Shown piece by piece: positions 26,198-35,700 of a DNA stretch of 64,000 nucleotides (within the stretch, counting starts at the first letter, position 1; each line of letters begins with the position of its first letter). Below the pieces are notes generated by a model, which ran no database searches, had not been told where the DNA came from, and worked only from the letters and a program-made list of their open reading frames with translations. The DNA lies in NCBI GenBank assembly GCA_033764335.1, contig JANRJC010000061.1, positions 1 to 64,000 of the forward strand, in the 5' to 3' direction. The stretch is from JAGQVA01 sp033764335 (GTDB lineage: Bacteria > Bacteroidota > Bacteroidia > J057). A program made the position numbers and the translations under genes.

Positions 26198-26878
26198 ATG
26201 AGTTTATCACAAAATTTAGAGGATGTCCGGTCTGCCATTAAGGGTGCCGCCGCAAGGGTAGGAAAATCTTCGCAAGAAATAACCCTGATTGCCGTATCGA
26301 AAACAAAACCGATGGACAGCATCAAAGATGTTTTTAGGATGGGGCAGCGAGATTTTGGGGAGAATAAGGTTCAGGAACTGAGGGAAAAACAGCCACAGTT
26401 GCCGGAGGCCCGATGGCATTTGATTGGAACACTTCAGCGAAACAAGGTCAAGTATATAGCACCCTTTGTATATCTGATTCATTCAGTGGATTCGGCCCGA
26501 TTATTGGAAGAAATCAATTATCAGGCGGAAAAAAACGAGCGGGTCATCCCTTGTTTGTTTCAGTTGAATATTTCGGAGGAAAACTCAAAATCCGGCATGA
26601 ATGAAGCGGAATGTGAGGATATTCTTCGAAATATAGATAAATACCCCCACGTGATGATACAAGGACTGATGGGAATGGCGGAATTTACGGATGACGAAAC
26701 CACAATTCGCAGCCAGTTTCGTCGGCTGAAAAAAGCCGCGGCGGATTTTTCCGACATTATTCATCCCCGGATATCCATGGAAATACTGTCCATGGGCATG
26801 TCCGGAGATTTTGAGATAGCGATCGAAGAAGGATCAACGATGGTGCGTGTAGGGAGTTTGATTTTTGGTGAAAGGTGA
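26198..26878 (+). CDS. YggS-type pyridoxal-phosphate homeostasis protein
   Basis: A 226-residue protein of the YggS/PROSC family: PLP-binding lysine K35 in LIAVSKTKPMD, FGENKVQELREK, WHLIGTLQRNKVKYI, and the C-terminal phosphate site SMGMSGDFEIAIEEGSTMVR. These proteins bind PLP and keep its level and amino-acid pools in balance; no enzyme activity is established. An unusually clear GGAGGG stretch lies about 10 nt before the ATG, in a phylum that mostly does without Shine-Dalgarno sequences. Confidence 0.95.
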   Translation: MSLSQNLEDVRSAIKGAAARVGKSSQEITLIAVSKTKPMDSIKDVFRMGQRDFGENKVQELREKQPQLPEARWHLIGTLQRNKVKYIAPFVYLIHSVDSARLLEEINYQAEKNERVIPCLFQLNISEENSKSGMNEAECEDILRNIDKYPHVMIQGLMGMAEFTDDETTIRSQFRRLKKAAADFSDIIHPRISMEILSMGMSGDFEIAIEEGSTMVRVGSLIFGER

Positions 26879-27007
26879 ATGAAAATGTATTGATATTTAA
26901 CGAAAATATTATCCAAATGATGGATATTTAATATTTCTGCACTTGCAATTTTCAGAAAACCCATTAGTTTACCGGTGTTTGCATAGCTCTTAGTTGTACC
27001 TGTTACT

Positions 27008-28207
27008 ATGGTTTTACGCAGTATCATCCTAATTGGCATTTGCTTGCTCCCCTTGTCATGCGGAAAAACGCTTTTTGAAAACAGCCCCACTTTGGGGGCT
27101 TCATTGGAAGCCCGGGCAATTCGTACTTCTTATATTGAGAAGCCGGATACCACCAGCGCCATTCCCGGGTCGGTATCCGACCGATTTCGGGAGGCATTCT
27201 CTCCGGAAGTTGACAGCCTTTTCCTCGATTTACAAAAGAGAAAAGAGTTTAGTGGAACGGTTTTAATTGCGCGAAGAGGCAAAATTATCCATACGGGTGC
27301 GTATGGATACGCAGATTTAAAAGCAAAAGAAGAACTTACTACCGAGTCCGTTTTTCAGCTTGCGTCGGTCTCTAAAACCTTTACCGCCACGGCTATCCTC
27401 CTGCTTCAACAGGACGGTGTTTTGGATATTGATGACAAAATCCGGTATTATATTCCGGATTTCCCTTATGAAAACATGACGATCCGCCACCTGCTCAATC
27501 ATCGCTCCGGGCTTTCCCGGTATATGGGGCTGATGCATGCTTCGTGGGACAAACGAGTACACATGAACTACAAGGATGTGCTGGACTATTACATCAAAAA
27601 CAAGCCTCCGTTGTTTTTTCAACCTGACAAAAAGTTTGAATACTGTAATACCAACTATGTGTTCCTTGCGGCGATGGTGGAATATCTCAGTAAAAAAACA
27701 TTTGCCGATTTTCTGGACGAGCGGATATTCAAACCCGTGGGAATGGAAAGTACCTGGCTTTGCAATTATCAGGAACGGGAGACCCGCCCCAACCGCACGT
27801 TTAGCTACCAGCGTACTTTACGCGGATACTATAAAGTAGAAGGTGATTATCTCGACGGAGTTTTTGGCGACAAAGGGGTCTATTCCACCGTAATGGATCT
27901 TTATCGTTTTGATCGCGCTCTGGCAGAAGGAAAACTCCTCAATCAAAAACACCTGACCGAGTCATGTTTACCGGGAAGCCCCGAAGAAAAAGACCAAAAT
28001 TACGGTTTGGGATGGCGGATGAAACCTTTTTATCCAGATCTGGTTTATCATTTTGGCTGGTGGCATGGATACCGAACCTGCTTTATCCGCGATCTTCAGG
28101 CAGAGACTACCGTGATTATCCTTTGCAATCGGGACAACCGTCAAAAACCCATCAATTTCTGGTATGTCTATCAGTTTGTAAATGGCTGGATTGGCCATTA
28201 TGCCTGA
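27008..28207 (+). CDS. Serine hydrolase of the class C beta-lactamase family
   Basis: A 399-residue protein with an N-terminal lipoprotein-like signal (IILIGICLLPLSCGKT). The penicillin-binding fold motifs are SxxK (S120-V-S-K123 in LASVSKTFTATAIL), YxN in FEYCNTNY, and a late HFGW in place of KTG, common in this family. Such proteins act as esterases, D-aminopeptidases or peptidases; true beta-lactamase activity is rarely their role. It stands alone on the plus strand and is followed by a hairpin at 28244-28270. Confidence 0.88.
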   Translation: MVLRSIILIGICLLPLSCGKTLFENSPTLGASLEARAIRTSYIEKPDTTSAIPGSVSDRFREAFSPEVDSLFLDLQKRKEFSGTVLIARRGKIIHTGAYGYADLKAKEELTTESVFQLASVSKTFTATAILLLQQDGVLDIDDKIRYYIPDFPYENMTIRHLLNHRSGLSRYMGLMHASWDKRVHMNYKDVLDYYIKNKPPLFFQPDKKFEYCNTNYVFLAAMVEYLSKKTFADFLDERIFKPVGMESTWLCNYQERETRPNRTFSYQRTLRGYYKVEGDYLDGVFGDKGVYSTVMDLYRFDRALAEGKLLNQKHLTESCLPGSPEEKDQNYGLGWRMKPFYPDLVYHFGWWHGYRTCFIRDLQAETTVIILCNRDNRQKPINFWYVYQFVNGWIGHYA

Positions 28208-28555
28208 TTGTAAAAAAAAAAATCACAAAAGGTAAAAAAATAGCACGGCTCATGTTATATTTGAGCCGTGATTTGTGTCTTTACTTTTTTTGAATCAGTT
28301 TGATAAACTTCCATACAGTGAAAATTGTTTCTACTATTATGAAATAATTATCAAAATTGAAAATCTGATTCAAAAATAGCCAAAGCATATAATTTTTTTT
28401 CGCCTAAAAGGACGGTTCGTTTAATTCGGTTATTGTAAGAAATGACGGTAATCCCACTCGGGAAAGCCAGAATAAACAGAGAATTTTACAGTCACACATC
28501 TACTCGTACGATTTACTGTTTCCGTCTCCCTCACAGAGGTGAACAAACCCTTTAA
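28208..28555. other. Intergenic region with a terminator hairpin and the upstream region of the debranching enzyme gene
   Basis: 348 bp. Apart from the hairpin at 28244-28270 it contains T-rich stretches and no coding frame. No exact TAnnTTTG/TTG promoter pair was seen upstream of 28556. Confidence 0.4.
28244..28270 (+). terminator. Hairpin, probably a terminator
   Basis: CACGGCTCA-N9-TGAGCCGTG is a perfect 9-bp stem, followed by ATTTGTGTCTTT on the plus strand and by a T run on the minus strand. It is 36 nt after the hydrolase stop. Confidence 0.6.
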
Positions 28556-30625
28556 ATGCCAGTCCCGATGATTGCTATTGATGGTGCCGTTTTAAACCGT
28601 TTTGAGAAAGCTATTCAGCATGAATGGCTGGAAACCAACGGCCTCGGCGGCTACTCCTGCTCTACCGTTATTAACGCCAATACCCGCCGTTATCATGGTT
28701 TACTGATTGCGGCTACACGCCCGCCCGTTGGGCGTATGGTGATGGTCTCGAAACTCGAAGACAAAGTGATCGCCGGAGAAAAAACGTATCACCTCAGCAG
28801 CAACAAATACCGGGGAACCATCTATCCTACCGGTTATATTTTCCAGAAAGAATTTAAGCGGGATATTTTTCCCGAATTTCTGTACCAGACCAACGGCATT
28901 GAAATGCGCAAAACGATTGTTGCATTGCAGGGAGAAAACACTGTGCTTGTTTTGTATGAGGTGCTGAGGGCAAATAAAAATTTTACGCTTGAATTAAAAC
29001 CTCTACTTGGGGCAAGAGGGCATCACGAACTTTCGCACTTTAATCACAGGATCAACCCCGTGGCAATTTTTGAGGATGGGATCATGCGTACAAGATCTTA
29101 TCCCGAGGTACCGGAGGTGTTTATTTCGGCTCCGGGTGCACATTTTGAAGCGATACCCGATTGGTATTACCAGTTTGAATATGTCGAAGAGCAAAAGCGC
29201 GGGCAGGAAGCTCACGAAGATTTGTTCTGCCCCGGCAAATTGTCCATTCCGATGGAAGCAGGCTCAAAGGTCGGTTTGATTTTGTCAACCGAAAACCCCC
29301 AGGGCCGCGACCCTTGGCTGCTTTTTGAAATTGAAAAACAAAGACGCCAGCGAGTCATCAAAAAGACGGGTTCCCCCTCGCCGATGTTGCAAACGCTTAG
29401 CCTTGCCGCCGACCAGTTCCTGGTCGAAAGAGGAGAAGGCGGGAAAAGCATTATTGCCGGGTATCCCTGGTTTTGTGATTGGGGAAGGGATACTATGATT
29501 TCTCTGCCCGGCATCTGTCTCGCCTCCGGCCGATACGAGGAAGCCCGCCAAATATTGCGGGAGTACGCTCGCGAGGTGGATTCCGGAATGATCCCCAACC
29601 GTTTTCCCGAAAAAGGGGAACAGCCATTGTATAATACCATTGATGCTACGCTCTGGTTTTTTGTGGCCGTATATAAATATCTTCAGGAATCGGGCGACAG
29701 GGATTTTGTCGAAAAAGAAATCATGCCCGTACTTTCCGAAATTCTCCACTGGCATGAAAAAGGTACCCGATACAATATCCATACGGATGAAGACGGGCTT
29801 CTTTGCGGAGGGGTTGAAGGGGTACAACTTACTTGGATGGATGCCAAATGCGGCGACTGGGTAGTAACTCCTCGAATAGGTAAAGCCGTAGAGGTCAATG
29901 CTCTCTGGTATAATGCCTGGGAGATATTTGCATACCTGAATACGCTCTCCGGAAATAAAATCCTCGCCGAGGAAAGTTCTCACAAAGCCCGACAGATTAA
30001 AAAGCAGTTTCAAATACAGTTCTGGAACACCGAAAAAGGCTGTCTCTATGATTGTATTAATAAGGACTTTCGCGACGACGCGGTACGCCCCAACCAGATA
30101 TTTGCGATTAGTCTGCCTTTTCAACTAATGAGCGCGACAAAATCGTATCAGATACTCAAAAAAGTCGAGGAAGAATTATTGACGCCCCGGGGGCTGAGAA
30201 GTCTTTCCTATCAGGATTCTCAGTACCACGCAAAATATCAGGGTGATATCATGGCCAGAGATGGTGCTTATCATCAGGGTACGGTTTGGGGATGGCTCAT
30301 GGGGCCTTATATTGATTCGGTCATACGGATAAAAGGCCTGCTCGGAAAAGAAGAGGCAAGAAAGTTATTCATCGGAATGGACGAACATATCCGGGACGCC
30401 TGTCTTGGCTCTGTTTCGGAAATTTTTGACGGAAATCAGCCTCATGCTGCCCGGGGTTGTTTTGCTCAGGCCTGGAGTGTGGCAGAATTGCTCCGTGTAA
30501 ATCATGAATATTGCCTGTTTGGTACAGTACCTCCGGTACGTAAAATCTTGCGAAAACGGAAATTGGCAAATATCCATATATCCACAAAAATAAAAACGTC
30601 CATAACCCAGGCGATTCCTACCTGA
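28556..30625 (+). CDS. Glycogen debranching enzyme (amylo-alpha-1,6-glucosidase family)
   Basis: A 689-residue protein with an N-terminal beta-sandwich (about 1-250, starting around EWLETNGLGGYSCSTV) and a C-terminal (alpha/alpha)6 barrel (about 270-660). The barrel has AGYPWFCDWGRDTMISLPG, the hallmark of bacterial GDE C-terminal domains, then TIDATLWFFVAVYKY, LTWMDAKCGDWVVTPR and VRPNQIFAISLPF. It should remove alpha-1,6-linked glucose stubs in glycogen. No signal peptide, so cytoplasmic. The phosphorylase at 47853-49472 is the natural partner, though it is not linked. Confidence 0.93.
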   Translation: MPVPMIAIDGAVLNRFEKAIQHEWLETNGLGGYSCSTVINANTRRYHGLLIAATRPPVGRMVMVSKLEDKVIAGEKTYHLSSNKYRGTIYPTGYIFQKEFKRDIFPEFLYQTNGIEMRKTIVALQGENTVLVLYEVLRANKNFTLELKPLLGARGHHELSHFNHRINPVAIFEDGIMRTRSYPEVPEVFISAPGAHFEAIPDWYYQFEYVEEQKRGQEAHEDLFCPGKLSIPMEAGSKVGLILSTENPQGRDPWLLFEIEKQRRQRVIKKTGSPSPMLQTLSLAADQFLVERGEGGKSIIAGYPWFCDWGRDTMISLPGICLASGRYEEARQILREYAREVDSGMIPNRFPEKGEQPLYNTIDATLWFFVAVYKYLQESGDRDFVEKEIMPVLSEILHWHEKGTRYNIHTDEDGLLCGGVEGVQLTWMDAKCGDWVVTPRIGKAVEVNALWYNAWEIFAYLNTLSGNKILAEESSHKARQIKKQFQIQFWNTEKGCLYDCINKDFRDDAVRPNQIFAISLPFQLMSATKSYQILKKVEEELLTPRGLRSLSYQDSQYHAKYQGDIMARDGAYHQGTVWGWLMGPYIDSVIRIKGLLGKEEARKLFIGMDEHIRDACLGSVSEIFDGNQPHAARGCFAQAWSVAELLRVNHEYCLFGTVPPVRKILRKRKLANIHISTKIKTSITQAIPT

Positions 30626-30676
30626 AAAGACACGGCAATACCGGGCGCAAGTGGATATATACTGACTCAATTCTAT

Positions 30677-31099
30677 TTAAGGGGAAACCCAAAAACGAAT
30701 GATCCCCTCCAAAATACGGGCAAATTCAAAAAAATCTATGGGTTTCTGAACGAAGCCATTTGCTCCGAGTTCGTAACACTGTTGTATTACGGTTTCATTG
30801 AACGAAGAGGAAAAAATAATTATCGGGAGATGTTGGGTAGAGGGCTGTTCCCTAAGCGTTTTCAAAACGTCCAACCCGTGCACACGAGGCAGTTCAAGAT
30901 CAAGCAAAATCAACTCCGGATAAATGTTATTGACGGAAGAACTCGACGGAATAAGTAATTTATCCAAAACTTCCTGCCCATCCTTTGCATATAATATACG
31001 GACAGGGAGTTGTAAATCCTCCAATGCAAATCGGACAAGATCAAGGTCCGAACGGCTATCGTCGGCCAAAAGGATCGTTATGATTTCTGCGTCCTGCAT
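30677..31099 (-). CDS. Stand-alone receiver-domain response regulator
   Basis: A 140-residue protein that is only a receiver domain: acidic pair D13-D14, phospho-acceptor D67 in LILLDLELPRVHGLDVL, S97/S98 in IIIFSSSF and K119 in FVQKPIDFFEF. It resembles single-domain regulators that pass phosphate or bind a partner such as a hybrid kinase. No output domain. It has its own upstream -7 box at 31143-31150 and converges on the debranching enzyme gene. Confidence 0.92.
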   Translation of the reverse strand: MQDAEIITILLADDSRSDLDLVRFALEDLQLPVRILYAKDGQEVLDKLLIPSSSSVNNIYPELILLDLELPRVHGLDVLKTLREQPSTQHLPIIIFSSSFNETVIQQCYELGANGFVQKPIDFFEFARILEGIIRFWVSP

Positions 31100-31142
31100 A
31101 ATGAATGACCCCTATAAATGGGCCTTCCCGTCTTGAATGTAG

Positions 31143-31150
31143 CAAAATTA
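31143..31150 (-). promoter_or_regulatory. -7 box for the receiver gene
   Basis: On the minus strand TAATTTTG matches TAnnTTTG exactly, 43 bp before the ATG. No TTG is seen at the usual 20-nt spacing, so the -33 element is weak or absent. Confidence 0.4.
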
Positions 31151-31291
31151 GCTAGGCAAAGAGTGCGAAAATAAGTGCCCAGTTAAAATTTTCTGATTAT
31201 TAAACTAATCCGTCTCTTTTTTTGTTCGAAATTCGTTGCTTGAAAAAACCTTTGTTGGTTTTTCTCTTTCGGGTACAACTAAGTTTCGCCA

Positions 31292-34200
31292 ATGATGAAA
31301 GCCCTTTTTTTATTTTTTACGGCTATCCTCTTTTCTCTAAACGGATGGTCTCAGACGGAGGTTAATCTCAAACTCCTGCCGGGAAAAACCGACCTTGAAT
31401 CTTTTTTTACGGAAAAAACCGGCGTAATTCTGCAAAAGGAAGATATTTCTCCGACTTTAGCCCTAAAGTATAATTTTCTTCCGGACCTACGCAAAGTTTC
31501 TCCTCTGGTAAAGGGCAAAACGGCACATCCTGAAATAGGCGGCATTTTTACTCTTCAGTTGCGAGGCGACGATGTAAGGGCAGAAATAAATCGGTTGCTT
31601 CAATCGGGCGATTTTGTATATGTGGAAGAAAATCGCAAAGTTGCCCTTGACCGAGCGACTTATACTCCGGATGATGACTCGCTTGCCCGCCAGTGGTTTC
31701 ACACAGCTATTCGTTCCTATCAGGCTTGGGACATCACTCGGGGGCGTTCCGACGTGCGGATCGGTGTATTAGATACGGGGCTGGATTTTGATCATCCCGA
31801 GTTTGAAGGTCAGGTATATATCAATGCTGCGGAGGACATCAACGGCAATGGACGTTTTGATCCATGGCCTTCATCCGAGGTCAGAGGGGGTGTTTCCGGT
31901 GATTTTGACGGTTTGGACAATGACCAAAATGCCTTTGTGGATGATGTCGCCGGGTACGATTTTACGGATCAGCCCCGAAGTCCTTTCGGGGGCGACTATC
32001 TGTTTGAAGACCCTTTCCCACAAGATGAAAACTCACACGGAACTGTTGTCAGTGGTATTATTGCCGCCAAAGGAGATAACCAGGTCGGAGGCTCCGGCGT
32101 GGCTCCGGATTGTAAGCTGGTGGTGCTGAGAGCCTTTGCAGGCAATGGTTCAGGGGAAGACGATGACATCGCAAGGGCAATCATTTATGCAGCAGACAAC
32201 GGTATTAAAATTCTAAATTTCAGTTTTGGAGATATTTACCCTTCGCTGACCATGCATGCCGCTATTAAATATGCCTATGAAAAAGGGGTAATCATGGTTT
32301 CTTCTGCCGGAAATGGTACGGGCGATGACTTACATTATCCCTCCGGTTTTGACGAAGTGATTTCGGTTTCTGCCTCAGATAGGGATGCCGGCGGCAGGGA
32401 GTACCTGTGGCCGCTGAGTAGTTATGGGCTTACGGTTGACCTTTGTGCTCCGGGAAGCCGGATATTCACCACCACCATGCTGGATACGGCTTCGGATGGT
32501 ACGGTTACTGCCTTTACCACTACACAGGGTACCAGTACTTCGGCTCCGATGGTAAGCGCTGCCGTGGGATTGCTTTTTGCGAAAAATGGTTATCGCACTC
32601 CCCAGCAAGTAAGAGGACTGCTTACGACTACTACCGATGACATATCGGACGAAGGTTGGGATCACCTTACCGGCGCAGGGCGGCTGAACCTTGAAAAATT
32701 GCTGCAAGTTGTCGGCTCCTCCGTGGTGAAAATCACCGCTCCCGTCAACGACGGGGGCAGTCCCCGTGATACGGTGTTTGTTACCGGTACGGTACTTGAC
32801 CCCGAATTTCTTCGCTACCATATCGAATGGCAGTACGGAATCGAGGACAAAAACCCCTGGCATTCCATCGTCTCCGACCAAGAATATCAGTTGAAAGATG
32901 ATACGCTTGCGTTTTGGGACTTGTCTGATATACCCTCCGACCTTGATACACAGGGTTTTCCGGCTAATTGGGACGGGCAATCTTTACCCGAAGGGGATTA
33001 TACGATTCGTATAAGGGTCGAACGCACCGATGGATTTACAACCGAAGACCGAATCCGTTTTGTCCGAGATAAAACACCGCCGGAAACCCGTATCGTCCGC
33101 GCGGCTTCTGTATGGGACAATCATGAAAAAAAATTCCTGGTCATTTTCCGAAGCTCCGATCAGGGGTATCATACGCTTTATTATCGTCGAACCGGAAACG
33201 CTGTCTATCAAAAAGAGGTTTTTGATCGCACTACTCGCAACGGAGAATTTTTGCTCGGCGTCCCGGAAATCAGTAATGGTACTTATGAATTTTTTATCGA
33301 AGCGCAGAACCTGGCGGGATTGGTCAGCCAGACAGTTCCGGCAACATTCAGCTTCCAGCCGGGTTATATCAACCGCTCCGGTTTCACGGAGTTGGACTAT
33401 TCCCTGCCGATGGGAAGATTTTTGAATGAAACCTATGATTTTGACAATGACGGTTTGAAAGAAGTGGTGTTAAATGAATACAAACCCAGCCTTAGTTTTG
33501 GTCAGTTGATGTTGTATGAGTTTAACGGCAGCTTTTTCATCAAAGCGGATTCACTCAGTTTTAAACCGGTACTTATTCCCAAAGACATTGCGGATGCCGA
33601 CGGTGACGGACTTCTGGAACTGTTGAGTTCGGTAAATGATTCAAGTTATATTACCGAGCAAAAAAATACAGGTCTTTTCCCTAAAGAAATCATTTATTCT
33701 AATCTGGGCGATTCCTTACGCGCAGAAGGATTTGCCGACACAGACGGCGATAATCAACTCGAACTTTTGCTTAAAGACGACGTGGATTTTTACGTCTATG
33801 AACGTTCCGGAAATACCTGGTCAAAATCCGCCGATCTTCGCGATCTTACCCCCGATTACATGGGTGGAATCAGCCCACGGGCGATTTCAGGTGACTTTGA
33901 CAGAGACGGGAAAGCTGAGGTCATTTATGGAGATTTTGATGGAGACATTATCATTTATGAACATGTTTCGGGAAATACTTACAAGGACATTTTTCGCAAT
34001 CTTACTGATCTCACCAAGTCTGGAGTATATCTGACCAAAGGTGATTTTGACGGAGACGGGTTCCCTGAATTTTTTGTTGCCGCACATACCAGCTCCCTGA
34101 AAAATTCAGATATCGAATATGACACCCCGCATTGGTGGCTGCGTATATTTAAAAGCTTTGAAAACGATAGCTTTGAGGTCGTATGGGAAGATTTTATTTA

Positions 34201-35626
34201 CGACATTGATACCGAAACCTACAACGCCGCTACCGCCGGGAACCTCGACACAGACGTAGCGGACGAACTGGTTTTCACGACTTTTCCCCGCACCTATATT
34301 CTCGATTACAACGGCTCGGAATATCATTGGCAGTGGTTTTATTATGGTTCCCTGGCAACCCACCACATCATCGGCGATTTTAATGGAAATGGTGTGCAGG
34401 AAGTAGGTATTGGTCGGGGAGATACTACCTTTTTTTACGAAAAAAATGTGCTCTATACCGGCCCCACTCCCGTGGGTTCCCTACGAGGAGTTGTAACCGG
34501 GACAACAGACATACGGCTTGACTGGAATCCTTCCGCAAATGCTACCGGATATGAAATCTGGCGGGTGAAAGACCCCCTGAATAATGACACGGCAACCGTA
34601 CTTGGCCCTTTGACCGGGGTCTCATTCACCGACGCGAATCTGGAGGAAGACGAACTATACTTATACGTGCTGCGATCCGTAAACCCTGCGTTAAATCCTT
34701 CGGTAAGCGGTTTTGGAAATGCTTTTTTGTTGCGCCCACATGCTGCTCCCGTTATTGACAGTATAAAAACCTCCGGATCCAACCAACTCGAAATCTGGTT
34801 TTCTCAGGAAATGGAAGATCGCGATACCGATAAGAGTCGGTTTGTGGTTAACGGTAAAATGACCCCGGTTTCGATTATCCGGGCGGGGGATTATGGCAAG
34901 CGTCTGATTCTCACCTTCACGGCAAATTTTATCGAAGGAGTAAATACGTTGAAAATAGACAGCACATTTACGGATGCAGAACTGGCCTATATAGCCCCAA
35001 ACAGTAGGGAACGGAGTTTTTTTTATGAAAAAACGGAAGAGGAAAGTTTATATCTAACCCACTGGGAGGCAATCGGCGATAAAGAAGGCGTATTGTATTT
35101 TAATTTTCCATTGGAAGAAACGCAAGCCCTTGACTCGGTCAACTATACCCTTTCCCCTGTGGGAACCCTGTCAAAAATAGAATGGGCATCCGACGATCAG
35201 GATGCGGTTAAAATTACCTTGAAAGATGCCCGGTTTGGGGCTTTGGGTTATCCTTTGTCGGTGAAAGTCGAAAATATTTGTGCGATCAACCTTATATGTA
35301 TCGGCGAGGAAGGCAATGTAGCTACTTTTTCTTCACATAAAGAGGACTTGTCGGAAGCCTTTGTTTACCCTAACCCTGCATATCCGCACGAATTATTTGA
35401 AGGCGTGCGATTTGCCAATCTGACCAAACAGGCGACGATAGAAGTTTTTACGGTATCCGGCCGTTTTGTCAACCGACTGGAGGAAACTGACGGTGACGGC
35501 GGGTATGAGTGGGATCTTCGGGACAAGACCAAAATGAGAATTAAACCCGGCGTATATATTTACCACATCTACACCGATCTGGAGGGAGTGGAGGACTTTA
35601 TCGGTAAGTTCTCCGTAGTGGAATAA
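31292..35626 (+). CDS. Giant secreted S8 subtilisin-like peptidase with T9SS sorting domain
   Basis: A 1444-residue protein. Signal peptide LFFTAILFSLNGWSQ; a propeptide-like region to about 140; a subtilase domain at about 145-480 with the triad D161 (GVLDTGLDFDHPEF), H249 (NSHGTVVSGIIA) and S417 (GTSTSAPMVSAA). Further on are FG-GAP/VCBS-type repeats (about 700-1070, for example DADGDGLLEL, GDFDRDGKAEVIYGDFDGD), a fibronectin type III-like segment (about 1070-1150, IRLDWNPSANATGYEIWRV), an Ig-like region, and a C-terminal sorting domain (VYPNPAYP, FTVSGRFVNRL, KPGVYIYHIY). It should be secreted through the T9SS and act on extracellular protein. It converges on mdh across a large inverted repeat. 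Confidence 0.92.
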   Translation: MMKALFLFFTAILFSLNGWSQTEVNLKLLPGKTDLESFFTEKTGVILQKEDISPTLALKYNFLPDLRKVSPLVKGKTAHPEIGGIFTLQLRGDDVRAEINRLLQSGDFVYVEENRKVALDRATYTPDDDSLARQWFHTAIRSYQAWDITRGRSDVRIGVLDTGLDFDHPEFEGQVYINAAEDINGNGRFDPWPSSEVRGGVSGDFDGLDNDQNAFVDDVAGYDFTDQPRSPFGGDYLFEDPFPQDENSHGTVVSGIIAAKGDNQVGGSGVAPDCKLVVLRAFAGNGSGEDDDIARAIIYAADNGIKILNFSFGDIYPSLTMHAAIKYAYEKGVIMVSSAGNGTGDDLHYPSGFDEVISVSASDRDAGGREYLWPLSSYGLTVDLCAPGSRIFTTTMLDTASDGTVTAFTTTQGTSTSAPMVSAAVGLLFAKNGYRTPQQVRGLLTTTTDDISDEGWDHLTGAGRLNLEKLLQVVGSSVVKITAPVNDGGSPRDTVFVTGTVLDPEFLRYHIEWQYGIEDKNPWHSIVSDQEYQLKDDTLAFWDLSDIPSDLDTQGFPANWDGQSLPEGDYTIRIRVERTDGFTTEDRIRFVRDKTPPETRIVRAASVWDNHEKKFLVIFRSSDQGYHTLYYRRTGNAVYQKEVFDRTTRNGEFLLGVPEISNGTYEFFIEAQNLAGLVSQTVPATFSFQPGYINRSGFTELDYSLPMGRFLNETYDFDNDGLKEVVLNEYKPSLSFGQLMLYEFNGSFFIKADSLSFKPVLIPKDIADADGDGLLELLSSVNDSSYITEQKNTGLFPKEIIYSNLGDSLRAEGFADTDGDNQLELLLKDDVDFYVYERSGNTWSKSADLRDLTPDYMGGISPRAISGDFDRDGKAEVIYGDFDGDIIIYEHVSGNTYKDIFRNLTDLTKSGVYLTKGDFDGDGFPEFFVAAHTSSLKNSDIEYDTPHWWLRIFKSFENDSFEVVWEDFIYDIDTETYNAATAGNLDTDVADELVFTTFPRTYILDYNGSEYHWQWFYYGSLATHHIIGDFNGNGVQEVGIGRGDTTFFYEKNVLYTGPTPVGSLRGVVTGTTDIRLDWNPSANATGYEIWRVKDPLNNDTATVLGPLTGVSFTDANLEEDELYLYVLRSVNPALNPSVSGFGNAFLLRPHAAPVIDSIKTSGSNQLEIWFSQEMEDRDTDKSRFVVNGKMTPVSIIRAGDYGKRLILTFTANFIEGVNTLKIDSTFTDAELAYIAPNSRERSFFYEKTEEESLYLTHWEAIGDKEGVLYFNFPLEETQALDSVNYTLSPVGTLSKIEWASDDQDAVKITLKDARFGALGYPLSVKVENICAINLICIGEEGNVATFSSHKEDLSEAFVYPNPAYPHELFEGVRFANLTKQATIEVFTVSGRFVNRLEETDGDGGYEWDLRDKTKMRIKPGVYIYHIYTDLEGVEDFIGKFSVVE

Positions 35627-35638
35627 TTGTCAATTGTC

Positions 35639-35692
35639 AATGGTTAATTGTCAATGGTCAATTATTTCATTAACCATTGACAATTAACCATT
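35639..35692. repeat. 20-bp perfect inverted repeat between convergent genes
   Basis: AATGGTTAATTGTCAATGGT (35639-35658) is an exact reverse complement of 35673-35692, with a 14-nt AT-rich loop. Shorter tandem copies of 'ttgtcaa' and 'ttaacca' surround it. It lies between the subtilase stop (35626) and the mdh stop (35701) and could act as a bidirectional terminator. No T run follows, and the simple repeated units suggest a small dispersed repeat. Similar TTAATGGTTAATTGTCAATGG strings recur in other Bacteroidota genomes, as I recall. Confidence 0.75.
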
Positions 35693-35700
35693 AACCATTA

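Noticed and set aside
29285..30124. Long antisense frame inside the debranching enzyme gene (279 residues)
   Set aside because: Shadow of a well-supported gene, with no motif.
35627..35700. Repeat cluster as a short CRISPR array
   Set aside because: Units are shorter than CRISPR repeats, arranged as an inverted repeat with no spacers and no cas genes nearby.
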